From Moniliella sp. 'wahieum' (Eukaryota > Basidiomycota > Moniliellomycetes > Moniliellales > Moniliellaceae), in contig RSEE01000009.1 of NCBI GenBank assembly GCA_003971905.1, positions 992,001-1,056,000 on the forward strand: DNA of 64,000 nucleotides, written 5' to 3'. Of this stretch, positions 1 to 10,489 are shown one piece after another. Position 1 is the first letter of the stretch, and every line of letters starts with the position of its first letter. A program made the translations under genes and the position numbers. Under the pieces are notes generated by a model that worked only from the letters and a program-made list of their open reading frames with translations, was not told the origin of the DNA and searched no databases.

Positions 1-1473
1 TAGTAGACCAAACATGAGGAAGAACATATGATAGTCCCACGGACAAGGGAGGAAGGCCTATCGTCCCCAAAAGGATAAGGGTCGATGGTCGCTTTGTCTA
101 TCCGCCATGGTAGAACCGTTCCACCATCGTGACTAGGTTGGGGCTGGAACCGAGCTCTGTTAAGATTGGACAAAGCGAAGGGACTTCGATCGGATCAGAT
201 TGGCGGAAGCCCGTAACGTGATGGGATGTTTAGGTCTCACTTCTAATACGACTGCATCGGGGAGATGGCATCGCTATTAGATCGGCTGACCCATCTAGAA
301 ACCGAGGCGTACTCGGGACGTGTAGTTGAGCCAGAGCCCCATTGAGCATTTTTGGGAGCAGAACTTTTGTCGAGGTTAGGAAGGTAAGGAAGTCGGCTTT
401 CTACCCAAACTCTTCGCCGGCCCCTCTTTTTCCGTCGACGGTGACATGAGACACCAGGCTCCTCTCACACAAAGGTGTGTCCTCACGCCTAGAGAAACGG
501 ATTCCCTTTATATCAAGTGGGCGAGGCGCGGTAGTGTATATACTTCCCTGTCGTCTGAAAACAGGCATGGGTGCATGGGTCTGGACATTATCATCATTAG
601 TAGATCCGTGTGCCACCACGCGCACAACGAGTGTGGATATATATGAAAGCATCCCCCCCTTTATCCGTGGCGCTATATCTCGGCCCCTCGTTCCACCAAA
701 CTGTCCGCGGCCATCGCCTTGGCTGTGTCTGGGGCTACACCTTCAGTGCAGACCTTGGGGGCAAAAGCGAAGTAGCGACCTTGGGTCCTCCTGCCAAATA
801 GGACACCAAGCACCATTACCGGGTGCCCCCTTTTGGTCGATGGTCGATGCTCAGGCATGTTGAACGCTTCATGTGGCCCGTAGGGACTAGGTAGGGACTA
901 GGGAATGGGCACTGGTTAAAATCTAAAAGTTGATGATTCAATGTTTAACGTTGGGTGAGGCTCTAGGCGCCACACACCAACCCCATGCCCGGCCGACGGA
1001 GGCCGCATCTTAGAGGCACCCCGGCACTGTGGATGGCCGGCGCGGGGTGGCTCGATGACGTCGGGTCTGGGCTCGGGGCCGGCACACAGGCGGGGCGCGA
1101 TGCATGCTGCTAGATGATCGATGATCCATCGATGCGCCTCGGCCGTCAGCGCCGGAACACTGGTGCTGTGCTGCGGCTGATGGCGCTTGGATCTCAGCGA
1201 GCTCCGATCCAGATCCAGATGCCTGGTCGATGATCGATGATCGATCATCGACGTCGAGGCGCAGAGGGCGCCACAGACCACAAGGCGGTACCGGTTACTG
1301 GGTTGCCTGCCGCACGGGGGCAGTGGGGCAGCCATCCGCACTGCGTCGGTCCCGAGTCGCCGGCCTGGTCCAGCCGCAAAAGCGCTGCTGGGGCATTTTT
1401 GGTCCCCACCACCACTGCTGCCCCCCTGGCCTCGCCCCTCTCCCCTTTCCCCTCCTCTGCCTCCCTGCCCGCC
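1..1473. other. Intergenic region, no supported gene
   Basis: I see no coding sequence here with recognisable domains; short reading frames occur on both strands but are unremarkable in composition. Positions 1112-1134 and 1226-1252 carry GATCGATGATC-type words. The second is an inverted repeat with a 10-bp stem (GTCGATGATC / GATCATCGAC) and a 7-nt loop. From about 1000 onward the sequence becomes clearly more GC-rich, as it does ahead of several other gene starts in the window. Confidence 0.5.
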
Positions 1474-1636
1474 ATGGAGCACAACGCCATGCCGCTGCGC
1501 TTTGGAACGCATGTTGCGCTGTCTGGCGAGCTGGCCACATTGCCCGCCCAGCGTCAGCCCCGCCTGTCGTGTGCGCGACACCTGCTCTGCCCCGCTGCTC
1601 CCCCGTCCGCGCTCGGCCGTGCTCAGTGGCAGCCAC

Positions 1637-2287
1637 ATGCGCACTGCACCCGACTTGGGCTACTTTGTCAACCCCCGCTCCTCCCGCCGCCGCCGTGCTG
1701 GTCAGGCACAGGCGGCACGGCGTCCCCGCAGCTATGCTGGCGCAGGTGTCAACCACCCGTACCTCCTCCCCCCTCCCATGCCGCTGCATGGTCTGCGTTC
1801 CAGCCCAAGCTGTGCCAAGTCCTTCTCCACTGCCCCCGCTCACTACATCTCTCCTACTACCACGCCCGCCTTGGCACCGGCTCGTCCGAGCCAAGTGCCG
1901 AGCCCCGCTGGCTCGTCGACGTCGACGTCGGGCCTTCCGCTGCTCATGTCCTCGCGCGCCTTGTCTCCACCGGAGGACACGTTGCCCACACCCGCTATGG
2001 GCATGCCGGATCTCCCTTCGCCCTCGCTGGGAAGCACTGCGGCTCGCTCCCGGAGTACAGCTGGCAGTGTCCATCCTACTTCCAGTGGCTCCTCCTGGTC
2101 TTCCGCGGCCCTGGAAGCTATCCGTCTCGCCGCGGTTTGCCCACCCAGGCACTGGGCTCTAGCAAGGCGCATGCGCTCCCGGTACTCACCCCGCACACGG
2201 CCTACGCCACTTCGGTGGCGACGGACGCCGCTCCAGCTGGGTCGTACGCTCATTGGGCCTATCCCACCTAGTAACCCTCAACTTTGA
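1637..2287 (+). CDS. Doubtful Ser/Pro/Ala-rich hypothetical protein
   Basis: This frame stays open for about 216 codons from an ATG at 1637. It encodes a Ser/Pro/Thr-rich, low-complexity product (for example SPAGSSTSTSGLPLL, then LPTPAMGMPDLPSPSLGS) like the disordered parts of fungal regulators. Two other plus frames and a minus frame are also open here because the DNA is GC-rich, so being open is weak evidence. A Kozak-like ATG (GCCATGG) at 1474 lies in another frame and could be the true start if an intron or indel joins the two. No family is recognised and no function is proposed. Confidence 0.25.
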   Translation: MRTAPDLGYFVNPRSSRRRRAGQAQAARRPRSYAGAGVNHPYLLPPPMPLHGLRSSPSCAKSFSTAPAHYISPTTTPALAPARPSQVPSPAGSSTSTSGLPLLMSSRALSPPEDTLPTPAMGMPDLPSPSLGSTAARSRSTAGSVHPTSSGSSWSSAALEAIRLAAVCPPRHWALARRMRSRYSPRTRPTPLRWRRTPLQLGRTLIGPIPPSNPQL

Positions 2288-2775
2288 TCCCGAATCTTGC
2301 GTGCGGGACACCCCCTGTGGGTTCCGGAACCCATGCCTTGCGCCTCTCTCTCTCTCTCTTTTTCGCGCTATGGCTCTCTACATTCTCTGTCCCTTCCGCT
2401 TGCCTGTGCTTTGCTCCCGCTCCCCAACTGTGTTCTCCACTCGCTTCTTGGTTCCATTTGTGTCCTGCCGGCCGCGACTGAGATGTGGCAAGGCGAAACG
2501 AGGCGATGCTTTGTGTCCGTGCCCATGCTCTTGTCCATGCTCATCCGCTTGTCCTTGTACTTGTATTTGTGTACTTCTTCTGCGTCTTTATTGTCCTCTT
2601 TATTTCCCTTGTCCCGCACACTACTCCGCCTCCGGGCGAGCACGTTCCTTCATCTTTTCTCTACCTTCTGCCTTCTCCCCTCTTTCCCCGCTGCTCGTAT
2701 GCGCCACATATGCTGAACGTCTGATCGTGCGGCTCTTATTGCCCATTCACCTCTCTGTGTCCGATCCAATCCCAG

Positions 2776-2885
2776 CCACTCCACTCCACTCCAATCCAAT
2801 CCAATCCAATCCAATCCAATGCAATGCAATGCAATGCAATCCAATCCAATCCAATCCAATCCAATTCATTCCAATCCAATCCACA
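2776..2885. repeat. CCAAT/GCAAT pentanucleotide microsatellite
   Basis: The tract begins with three CCACT units, continues with about six CCAAT units, four GCAAT units (2821-2840), about five CCAAT units, one degenerate unit and two more CCAAT units. It is a direct array of the CCAAT box, the site bound by the fungal HAP/CBC complex. The unit-by-unit change from C to G in a block suggests slippage after a point change. Confidence 0.95.
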
Positions 2886-3149
2886 TCAGGTTATTGCAGG
2901 TTTTAACTTGCCCTGGCCTGTGCATGCTCTCTTAGTCATCGACCACTTTTCGCTTGCGCCTCAGGCCCCGCATGCCACATGGCAAGTCACTTCCACTATG
3001 AGCGCCAGAAGGCTAATCCACTCCTTCTCGGCCGACGGGTGAATATGGATAGGCAATCCGGTGGCCTCTACCGTCTCGATCGGGGCGAGTAGATCGATAC
3101 TCACGATGCGTCGATGTCAGATCCAGTGGTGCTTGCCAGTATAATACAG

Positions 3150-3182
3150 GAATGGAGAGAATGGAGAGAATGGAGAGAATGG
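3150..3182. repeat. 9-bp tandem repeat (GAATGGAGA)
   Basis: GAATGGAGA is repeated about three and a half times head to tail. No reading frame or gene is attached to it. Confidence 0.9.
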
Positions 3183-5848
3183 CCCTGTGGTGCACGTACA
3201 GAAATAAATAGAGATATGGATGGACGGAACAGGCCCTCGTTTCTCATCTTAACGCTGTGGCACTGAAGCTTTTCTGAAAGCCTCATTGTCTACTATAGGC
3301 CGGGGAGTGCGAGTGTGTTCTTGACCCTTGACCCTTAACCCATCCTCGTTGGGTGAAGGCTTTAGCACTGCACACATACCAGGGCTGTAACGTCTCCTCT
3401 CCCTCGCCTCACACACTCGGGATACAGATGATAAAGAGTGCACAACATCCGAACAATACAATACATGAGAGGGCGGGGAAAAGAATATAAAAGAGCGTGG
3501 CGTATGGCTTTTTCGGACGGATGTCTGTTCTGCAGCCGGTACCTGCATTGGAACGAATGGGAACTCGTCTCTGTTGGCAATAGACAATGAAGATATGGCG
3601 TTGCAACTCTATTACGCACTAAAGGGAGAGTTATACATTTATATTGGCCGTGTTCGATACAAGATTCGATGCTGAAAGACCGTGTAAGGTCCGTAAGGCG
3701 TAACGCGTCGGCCCGATACACTGCAACTGACATGTGACGGTCCACGTGTCACTGAAGGTCGCAGACGGCTTATGGACCGTTCATGGTCAACATCCCCCAC
3801 ATCCCACAGAAATTCATGCCGTTCTAGAGGGAGCCCTGTAATAGTGAGACCAATCAAATAGAGAGTATAGGCCTGTGGGGGCCACATTTGGCGGAAATCC
3901 TATCAAATGAGAGCGATCCTACGGAGTTGAACGTCAACCACACCTTTCTCAGCTGCACCCTGCTGTGCCCCCTTCGTTTACTACTTAATAGCTCTTGCAG
4001 ACTCTTCTTATTGCTGCGACATCTAAGTCTCCCATCCGGCCATAGTTCATTGAGAAACGCATCTAATCCAATGGTCTGTCTTTCCTCCATCTCACAAGAT
4101 TCCTAGTATACTCGCTTTGGTGAATGTAAAAGGAAGGACGTCATGACGCGTCGCCGCGTGAGAAGAACCGTCAAAGGGAAATCTTAATCGACGATCAGGG
4201 GAGGAATTGAACACCCACACTTGTGTAATAGTAACCGGTAAGCGCGCATAACCGGCATAATGCACAAACCTTCCTAACCAAGCACAACGAAAGCTGGTAT
4301 ACACCGGCTGGCTATCCTCGGACCACAGCTGGCGCTATGTGGGTAGATGACTATGACTATCGATGACTCGACAACGGAGAAGCATGGCTTACACAGCGTT
4401 TTGTCGGTATCGATGATGTCGATGATGCACCAAGTTGGCTTTGAATAGGACGGGGATACGTTGAAAAGGCATAAGTCTTCTTGGGAGAGAGTCAGTGAGT
4501 CATAATAGTCGGGTGCAGTGACTAGTAGACGTGATGCTAGTGATGCTGGTCAAGACGCCGTCGACGGCGTCTTGCTGCGTTGGCCAAAGTCTATTTGTTT
4601 GTGGAAACGCCGTCACCTTCACCTGTCTCTGCCACCCGACACTCCACATGGGGAGGCCGAGACAAAAAGTCGACTGGCCGCGGGACCAGTGTCTATGTAT
4701 ACGTACAGCGTGTCATGTTGTCACACGTAACAAGCGTCGCACCAACCATGCGCTACGACAAGGGAGAGGAGGGAGCCGACTTAATGAAAGGACAGAGAGC
4801 GTAGTACGCCTCGCAGCTAGACACGCTGCGGAGAGTAGGGAATCCGATGTGTTACGTGTTATCAGATCTTCAAATCTGGATCTGAGCCTCAGATCCCAGA
4901 TCCCAGATCCCATCTCAAACCAAATTCATCACATGGTCCAGATCTGAGATGGGAGATGGCTGATCGATCGCTGATTTCGCTACGCATTCTGCTCCGAACG
5001 CCCAGCCGCGGTGCCTGGTGCAGCGCTGCAACAGCGGCAAAAAGCGGGCTGGGGCGCCACTGGGGCAGGTGGCCAGTGGCCGCAGGAGCGTGGGCCGCGC
5101 CCGAGCACGAACGTTCCGAGCATGCCCGATGTCCGCTGGCCACCTGTCGCGGTGGGGAAGGGTGGGGGTTGCGGCGCAGTGCTTGGAGGCGACGGGGTTG
5201 TGCTCGAGCCCAGTGCACTAGCCAGCTCATGCGTCTTGGCGTTTGGCCGCATTCAGGCGGTTGACGTTCATCTGGCTGACCCCCTGCAGCTGGGGGCGGA
5301 TGCGCATCGCCAGTGGCTGCCCCCCTTGCATCCCTCGGGGGCCTGTCGCCTGCGCTGGTGCAGGCTAGTGCATGCTAGTGCGCCGGTGGGCTACTGCCCA
5401 CGCCCCCACGTCCCTCTGCTCCCAGCGCTGCGGTGTGCGCTGGTGTGCCTCGATTGAATATGAACGTTGCGCTGCAAGCGCCAGTGCGGCGAGTGGCATG
5501 CACCATCACATGTCACACACCGGGCGCATGCACTGTGCTGCGTGCATGCTTGCGAAGCCCTACATGTTACGCACTAACCCTAAGCGCCTAAGCCAAGGCC
5601 GGAGGAGGCCGGAGGGCCAGCAGGCTGCAGGCTGCAAGAGCGTGCCTCTGAAACACCCCCCGCGCCCCATTCCCTACCTCGTTGATTAATTTCATTCTGC
5701 ATCGATCATTGATCCTAATCATTCGCAGCATAGTCACATTCACTCGTCCCTGCGACCAGCCACTGCCTGCTCACACGCCCGCGTCCTCGCATCAGGCGGG
5801 GGCCCAGTCGAGGCTGCCAGGCACCAACCCTCCTCGCCCACCACCGCC

Positions 5849-8797
5849 ATGCCCGCCTCTCCGCCGCCCGCCAAGCGCGCAGGCCGCCAGCTCAGCTGCG
5901 ACGCCTGCCGCGCAAGCAAGCTCAAGTGCGTGTCTCCCCCGCCCTCGCCAGACGTCGGCCGACGCTGACTCTCTGCTGGCCAGATGCGACCGCGCGACGC
6001 CCATCTGCTCCACCTGCCGCGCCCATGCCCGCACCCCAGCCAGTGCATGCGCAACGGCGTGCCTGTCCAGTATGCCCCCAACGTTCCCCTCCCCCGCTCC
6101 GCTCTGCCGCCGCGCCTGCCGCCCTCCCCGTGCTTCCCCGCTCCACCCCCAGCCCCGACATGCGCCGCGACCCCCGCTTCCACCGCCACCACGCCGTGAG
6201 ACGGCCTCAGCCGTGCCTTGTCGCCTGAGTCTTCCCCTTGCTGACCCCCCCCACCACCGCTTCCAACTCCTCCAGCTGCGACCCAGCTTCTGCCCCGGCC
6301 ATCTCGGACCCTGCCAACCCGCCCGAGCCTTTGGTGGGCAGCAAGCAGCCCGTCGCCACGGGCCATCCAGGCATCCTGGACCAATCGAGCTTGGACCTCG
6401 CCGCGCGCGCACGCGCGTTGCTTCCCGCCCGCCTGGTACAGATGGGCCATGTTGGATCTGTATTGGACCAAAATTGCAGTCGTCATGCCTTCGTACGACC
6501 CGGGTCTGATGCTCTTACGGACGCGCGACCTATACCGCCTTCCGCTGGGAGAAGAGGCGATGCAAGTAAGCCATTTGACCGGCATGACCCTTCCCATGCT
6601 TGCCTGGCTGTGTGCTGCCTGCTCTGCCGTCCTGCGCTTGGCTCAACCCACCCGCCTCCTCATCTGGGGCATTGTGGACGACGCAGCCGCTGTAGCGCAC
6701 AAGGCATGTGCGCTCAACAAAATGGCGCGCGAGTGTCGTCCCTGTCGTATGTGCAGGGGAGAAGGCACTGTGCCCCATTCGTGGCTGCCCCGCCGCCCTT
6801 GCGGATCCAGGCAGCAGTGGCTATCACCTCGTCCGCCTCTTGTGGTGCGCCGCCACCAGGATGCAGCAATGTGTTGGATGTCGCGATCCGGTGTGCCCGT
6901 CAGGCGGGTCTAGACCGGATGGGAAAAGTGAGTGAGCTACCCTCGCAACTTGCATGAGTACGAGCAAGCGGCGTGCTGGCTCGCGCTTGTGTGCGCCGAC
7001 TGGCGTGGTGCACCCTACCTGGGGTGCTATACAATCTATCCCGGCACCTTTTCTACCGAGTGGGATCTTTCGTTGGAAGAGCTGGTTGAGGCACATGCAC
7101 ATCTGCTCTCCATCTCTGGGGACGGCAACAAAACAGACAAGCAGTCGTCGGACCCGCCCAGCCAAGTCTCAACTCCCACTTCCGAGTCCGAACCAAGTGA
7201 CGCACGGAATGGTGCGAACCAAGCAGCGGACCAAGCAGCAGACAAAAGGAACATGGTGAGGCGCCCCGCGAGATGACACCCCCCATGGGCTGTGTCGACC
7301 ACCATGCGGCCATGTGGGTATGGGCATGGCAACTGCGGATCGCGGATGAGGCGCGCAAGCTGTGTGATCTGGGGGTACACGATGCTGCGCAGCGGGTGAA
7401 TGTGGGGTACGACAAGGTGCTGGAGCGGACCGAACGTTGCAAGAGTTGTTGAGGCTGCGACCGGCCGAGCTAACGGTGGAGAGCAAAAAGGAAGGTTTGG
7501 ACCGCGAGGTGCAAGCCAAGATCAAGCGGTTTCCTTGGCTGTTGACGCATGCAGTGGCGGTATCGACACCGTTGCGTACCATCCTCCTCTCGCTGCACAT
7601 GCCCTATGTGTTGGGTGGGTACCAGATGCCATGTCCAATCCTTCTTCGGCTCGGGCCTTGTCCATTCCTCAGCGCTCGAGCAGAGCGTCAGGATTGTTCG
7701 AGCGGCCCAGCGCGCTTCGATGAAGGGCATCATTCTTCATCGGCAATGGCCCTTGCGGCACAGCCTATTCAACGCAGGTCTTGTCCTCATTTTTGATCTT
7801 TTGTTGCGCAATTCGTCCCTCTTACCGCCTGTGTACCCTGGCGGCGCCTTTGGACAGCACTCTTTGGACGAAGAGGTGGCATTGGCAATTGAGTGCCTTG
7901 ACGATTCCTCCTGGCGTCGAGGACGGAGCGACGTGGCAGATGTACCTTGGGTCAACACGTCGGACTTTCCCTCGCATTGGCTTGCGCCCACTTCGCCCAA
8001 TCCGACAGGACCCAGTGGCGCCCAGGTATCCCACCTCCCAACCTAGGCGTTCAACACTTTACCGGCGAACGACTGGAACGGCTACTTGTGCTGCGCTTCG
8101 ACGGAATGGCCAACAGGGCGATGGCGCCCTGGCTGTCGACTCGTACATGCAAGCGTATGCGACCGACATGATTGGTCATCGTCGTTCCTCGGGCCGCGCA
8201 GCCAGTCAAAAAATGACAACCGCCAAGCCAATCCCGATCCCGACACGTGGTACTGGGTCTATTTCGCATTCGCAGTCGCAGTCGCAATCACAGTCGTATT
8301 CGCGCCGCTCGCTCCCCCGTTGCCAGTTGCCGTTGCCGTTGCCTCCCCACACAGAGGAAGCTGCGACTACCCCGTTGGAACTGTCGGCACAGTATCATAA
8401 TAATGTGTCCCCCGCACCGCCTGTCGCACTCGAGGTGGACGTCGCCGCGGCGCTGCCTGGTTCCCCAGCACCGTTCCCGCTGGGTTTGAACGCTACCCAA
8501 GCCAGGCTGCCCAACCACACTGGTCTGCCAGGTCTTGCTACCGGCATGCTTGATCTGGACGGCGCACTTAGCTCGGAGCTGAGGCTAAGCCCGAACCAAC
8601 ACCGGCGTTACACCCTTCTATCACCACTTGTATCCCCCGTCCGCTGCGGCGCTCGGCTCGTTCGCTCATCGGACACGCCTTCGCTCGAGGCGCTCCTTCA
8701 GTTGGCCGATTCTTCCTCTGGACTTCCCGTCGACGCTCTCTTGGCCGATCCGTTCTTGCTCACCATGGCCAACGCACAGTTCCCGCACCCATTTTGA
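5849..8797 (+). CDS. Zn2Cys6 fungal-type transcription factor (frame-broken)
   Basis: A probable nuclear DNA-binding regulator of the Gal4-type binuclear zinc family. Exon 1 (5849-5925) starts at a Kozak-like ATG (CCGCCATGC) and encodes CDACRASK. A 58-nt intron (5926-5983, GTGCGT...CCAG) follows, and exon 2 continues LKCDRATPICSTCRAH, giving the CX2CX6CX6CX2C core of the cluster; the sixth Cys is ten residues further on. Downstream there is a Pro/Ser-rich linker. Around 7640-7980 lies a segment typical of the C-terminal part of the fungal_trans middle homology region (RIVRAAQRASMKG, HSLFNAGLVLIFDLL). The C-terminus from about 8170 to 8797 stays in one frame and is rich in Ser/Pro/Gln and small residues, ending ANAQFPHPF. 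Coding potential moves between all three frames at least five times between about 6200 and 8170. Some moves may be unrecognised introns, but others look like single-base indels. Its target genes cannot be inferred. Confidence 0.7.
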
Positions 8798-9038
8798 TTT
8801 TGATTTCGTTTTGCTTGGGTGCCCGGGTCCCCCCTAAGGCCCGCCCAGCCCCCGGCCTGGGGTTTTGGTTTCCCGGTTGGGCCGGGTTGGGGTTGGGTTG
8901 GCCTGGATTAAATTGGCACCATCTATCATGTATCATGTACCATGTAACACTATCGATGATCGAGTCTCGATCATCGCCCGTCTCTGTCTCGCCACTCTGC
9001 TTCTGCAATGAGATCCACTTTGAATTTGTGCAGGAGAG
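8798..9038. other. 3' flank of the Zn2Cys6 gene with G-rich tract and hairpin
   Basis: No gene. A G-run tract on the plus strand (GGGCCGGGTTGGGGTTGGG, about 8879-8900) could form a quadruplex. It is followed at 8954-8976 by a perfect 10-bp stem (CGATGATCGA / TCGATCATCG) with a 3-nt loop, about 155 bp after the stop codon. The copia element is inserted directly after this segment. Confidence 0.7.
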
Positions 9039-9195
9039 TGTCGGCCTCGCTACTACCACAGAATGTGAGCACTGAACGTCGTATTGACTAAGAAGCTTCT
9101 GCGACTGACTCGTCCAGAAGACTGGTGCGAGCTCGGAAGAATGAAGCTGACTCACGTGACTCAGGGTCCGCGCGGTCCTAGGACGGATGTCAACA
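9039..9195 (-). repeat. LTR of copia copy 1 (3' LTR in element orientation)
   Basis: Direct terminal repeat of 157 bp starting TGTCGGCC and ending GTCAACA on the plus strand, matching the repeat at 13920-14079. It contains the motif TGACTCACGTGACTCA at 9148-9163. Confidence 0.95.
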
Positions 9196-10489
9196 CCCCC
9201 CCGACCGGAGGGCCCAGTCATGTGGACTGGATCCATCTCCTCGACGCGGAGTTGAGCAAGATGGCTTGTCAGGGCGGGACGGCCGAGAGGCTTGGTGAGG
9301 ACGTCCGCTGGGTTCCTTTCGCCGGGGATGTGTACAAGTATGGCCTCGCCCGATCCACGTGTTGCCGTACATTGTGGTACCGGATCTTCAGCTCTCGGAG
9401 CTTGCCGTGCTGCCAAATTGTGGGCGAGATCGACCAGACTTATTGTCGCAATACCAATGAATGGGTGTACCCTCGCCGATGGCCCCAAGCTCGATCATGA
9501 TGTTCTTGACATAGTTGGCGTCACCAGTCCATCATATCCTGCCGTATATTCGGCGGCGGCGGTACTGGTAACGCTCTTCGGCTGAAGAATGGATCGCCAC
9601 GACACCGGCACACCGTACACCATCAGTAGGCATCCAGATGTGGAGCGTGCCTGGATGGGATCTCCCGCCAAGTCGGAATCTGTATACAGCGCAATGGCCG
9701 GTGCATCTGATGTTGGGGTCAACCTCAGGCCCTTTCCTCGAGTATGGTACAGGTAGCGAAGGAAGTCATCGACTGATGATGATGTGCTGCGATGGGTCGG
9801 CGCAGCGGCTCTGCTGAGGGCCGTGATAGCGAAGAGGGAGTCAGGCCGGCCCATTCGTGCAGCCCACAGTCCCGATCCGATCTTCCCCTGATATGCCTTG
9901 CGCAAGGCTGGGAGGGATGGGGGTTCAGGGTCGGCACGGGGCGGTATCATCCGTACGGGATGTGGGAGAGTCCGGATCCACGGGGCTTTGATGTGGTGCT
10001 TTGCCACCACTTCCTCGATGAACTTTGGTTGGCTTCAGGTACAGCTCCCCACCGATCCGATCGTATTGGCATCCCAGGTGGTAGTGAAGGGGACCGTTAC
10101 CACGAACATCAATGTGTGTGTTTATCTCGGCCATAAACTCCTCGTACTTTTGTGTGACTTGCATGCGAGGAGCAGATCGTCGGTTGTGGACCGCCAGGAG
10201 GATCTGCTCACCCGGTGGTGCAGCGCGCACGAACAAGCAGGGCTCGGTCAAGCTTTGCGTGAAGCCGAGCTTGTCACGCAGCAGGTTCCGGATGTATCGT
10301 GCCCAGTTTGCTCCGCTCTGATGTAGCCCGATAGACTCTTCTTGAGACGCCACACGCGACCACCCGCTTCGGGGAAGTAGGGGGGTGGGCGGATGTAGAC
10401 TGCTTCTTCGAGGGGGGCGTTCAGGTACGCTGCATTGACGTCCGCCGAGAAGAGGCCAAACTTATACTTCTCGGCCAGCACGACGAGGG
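9196..10489 (-). mobile_element. Copia copy 1: reverse transcriptase-RNase H region
   Basis: Recognisable segments on the minus strand include copia-type RT motifs (FGLFSADVNAAYLNAPLEEA just upstream, then FTQSLTEPCLFVRA), the RNase H signature (YTDSDLAGD, STSGCLL, STAAAEYTAGYDGLV) and the usual polyprotein tail (HIPGERNPADVLTKPL). They lie in different frames, so the region is a degraded or mis-assembled coding stretch. Confidence 0.85.

Larger units (their letters stand above)
2288..5848. other. Long intergenic region
   Basis: No gene is supported in this 3.5-kb stretch. 2340-2720 is pyrimidine-rich (CT runs). 2776-2885 is a pentanucleotide microsatellite and 3150-3182 a 9-bp tandem repeat. 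3200-4500 is lower in GC than its surroundings. 4855-4960 repeats the word CAGATC in direct and inverted form, and 4980-5460 is a GC-rich block with open frames on both strands. That block ends about 390 bp upstream of the Zn2Cys6 gene and may be its promoter region. Confidence 0.5.

Noticed and set aside
2650-2906. Open frames through the CCAAT microsatellite
   Set aside because: They encode only the translated pentanucleotide repeat (alternating Asn, Pro, Ile, Gln, Ser) and CT-rich flanks.
4185-4265. tRNA-like stretch on the minus strand (GTGGGTGTTCAATTCCTCC)
   Set aside because: A T-loop-like word is present, but no acceptor stem complementary to the 3' part lies at the right distance and the T stem has a mismatch.
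5570-5590. Telomere-like word ACTAACCCTAAG
   Set aside because: A single copy only; no tandem array and no chromosome-end features.
5740-6597. 285-codon Gly/Arg-rich minus-strand frame
   Set aside because: It is antisense to the Zn2Cys6 gene, whose Cys motif and splice sites give clear evidence for the plus strand.
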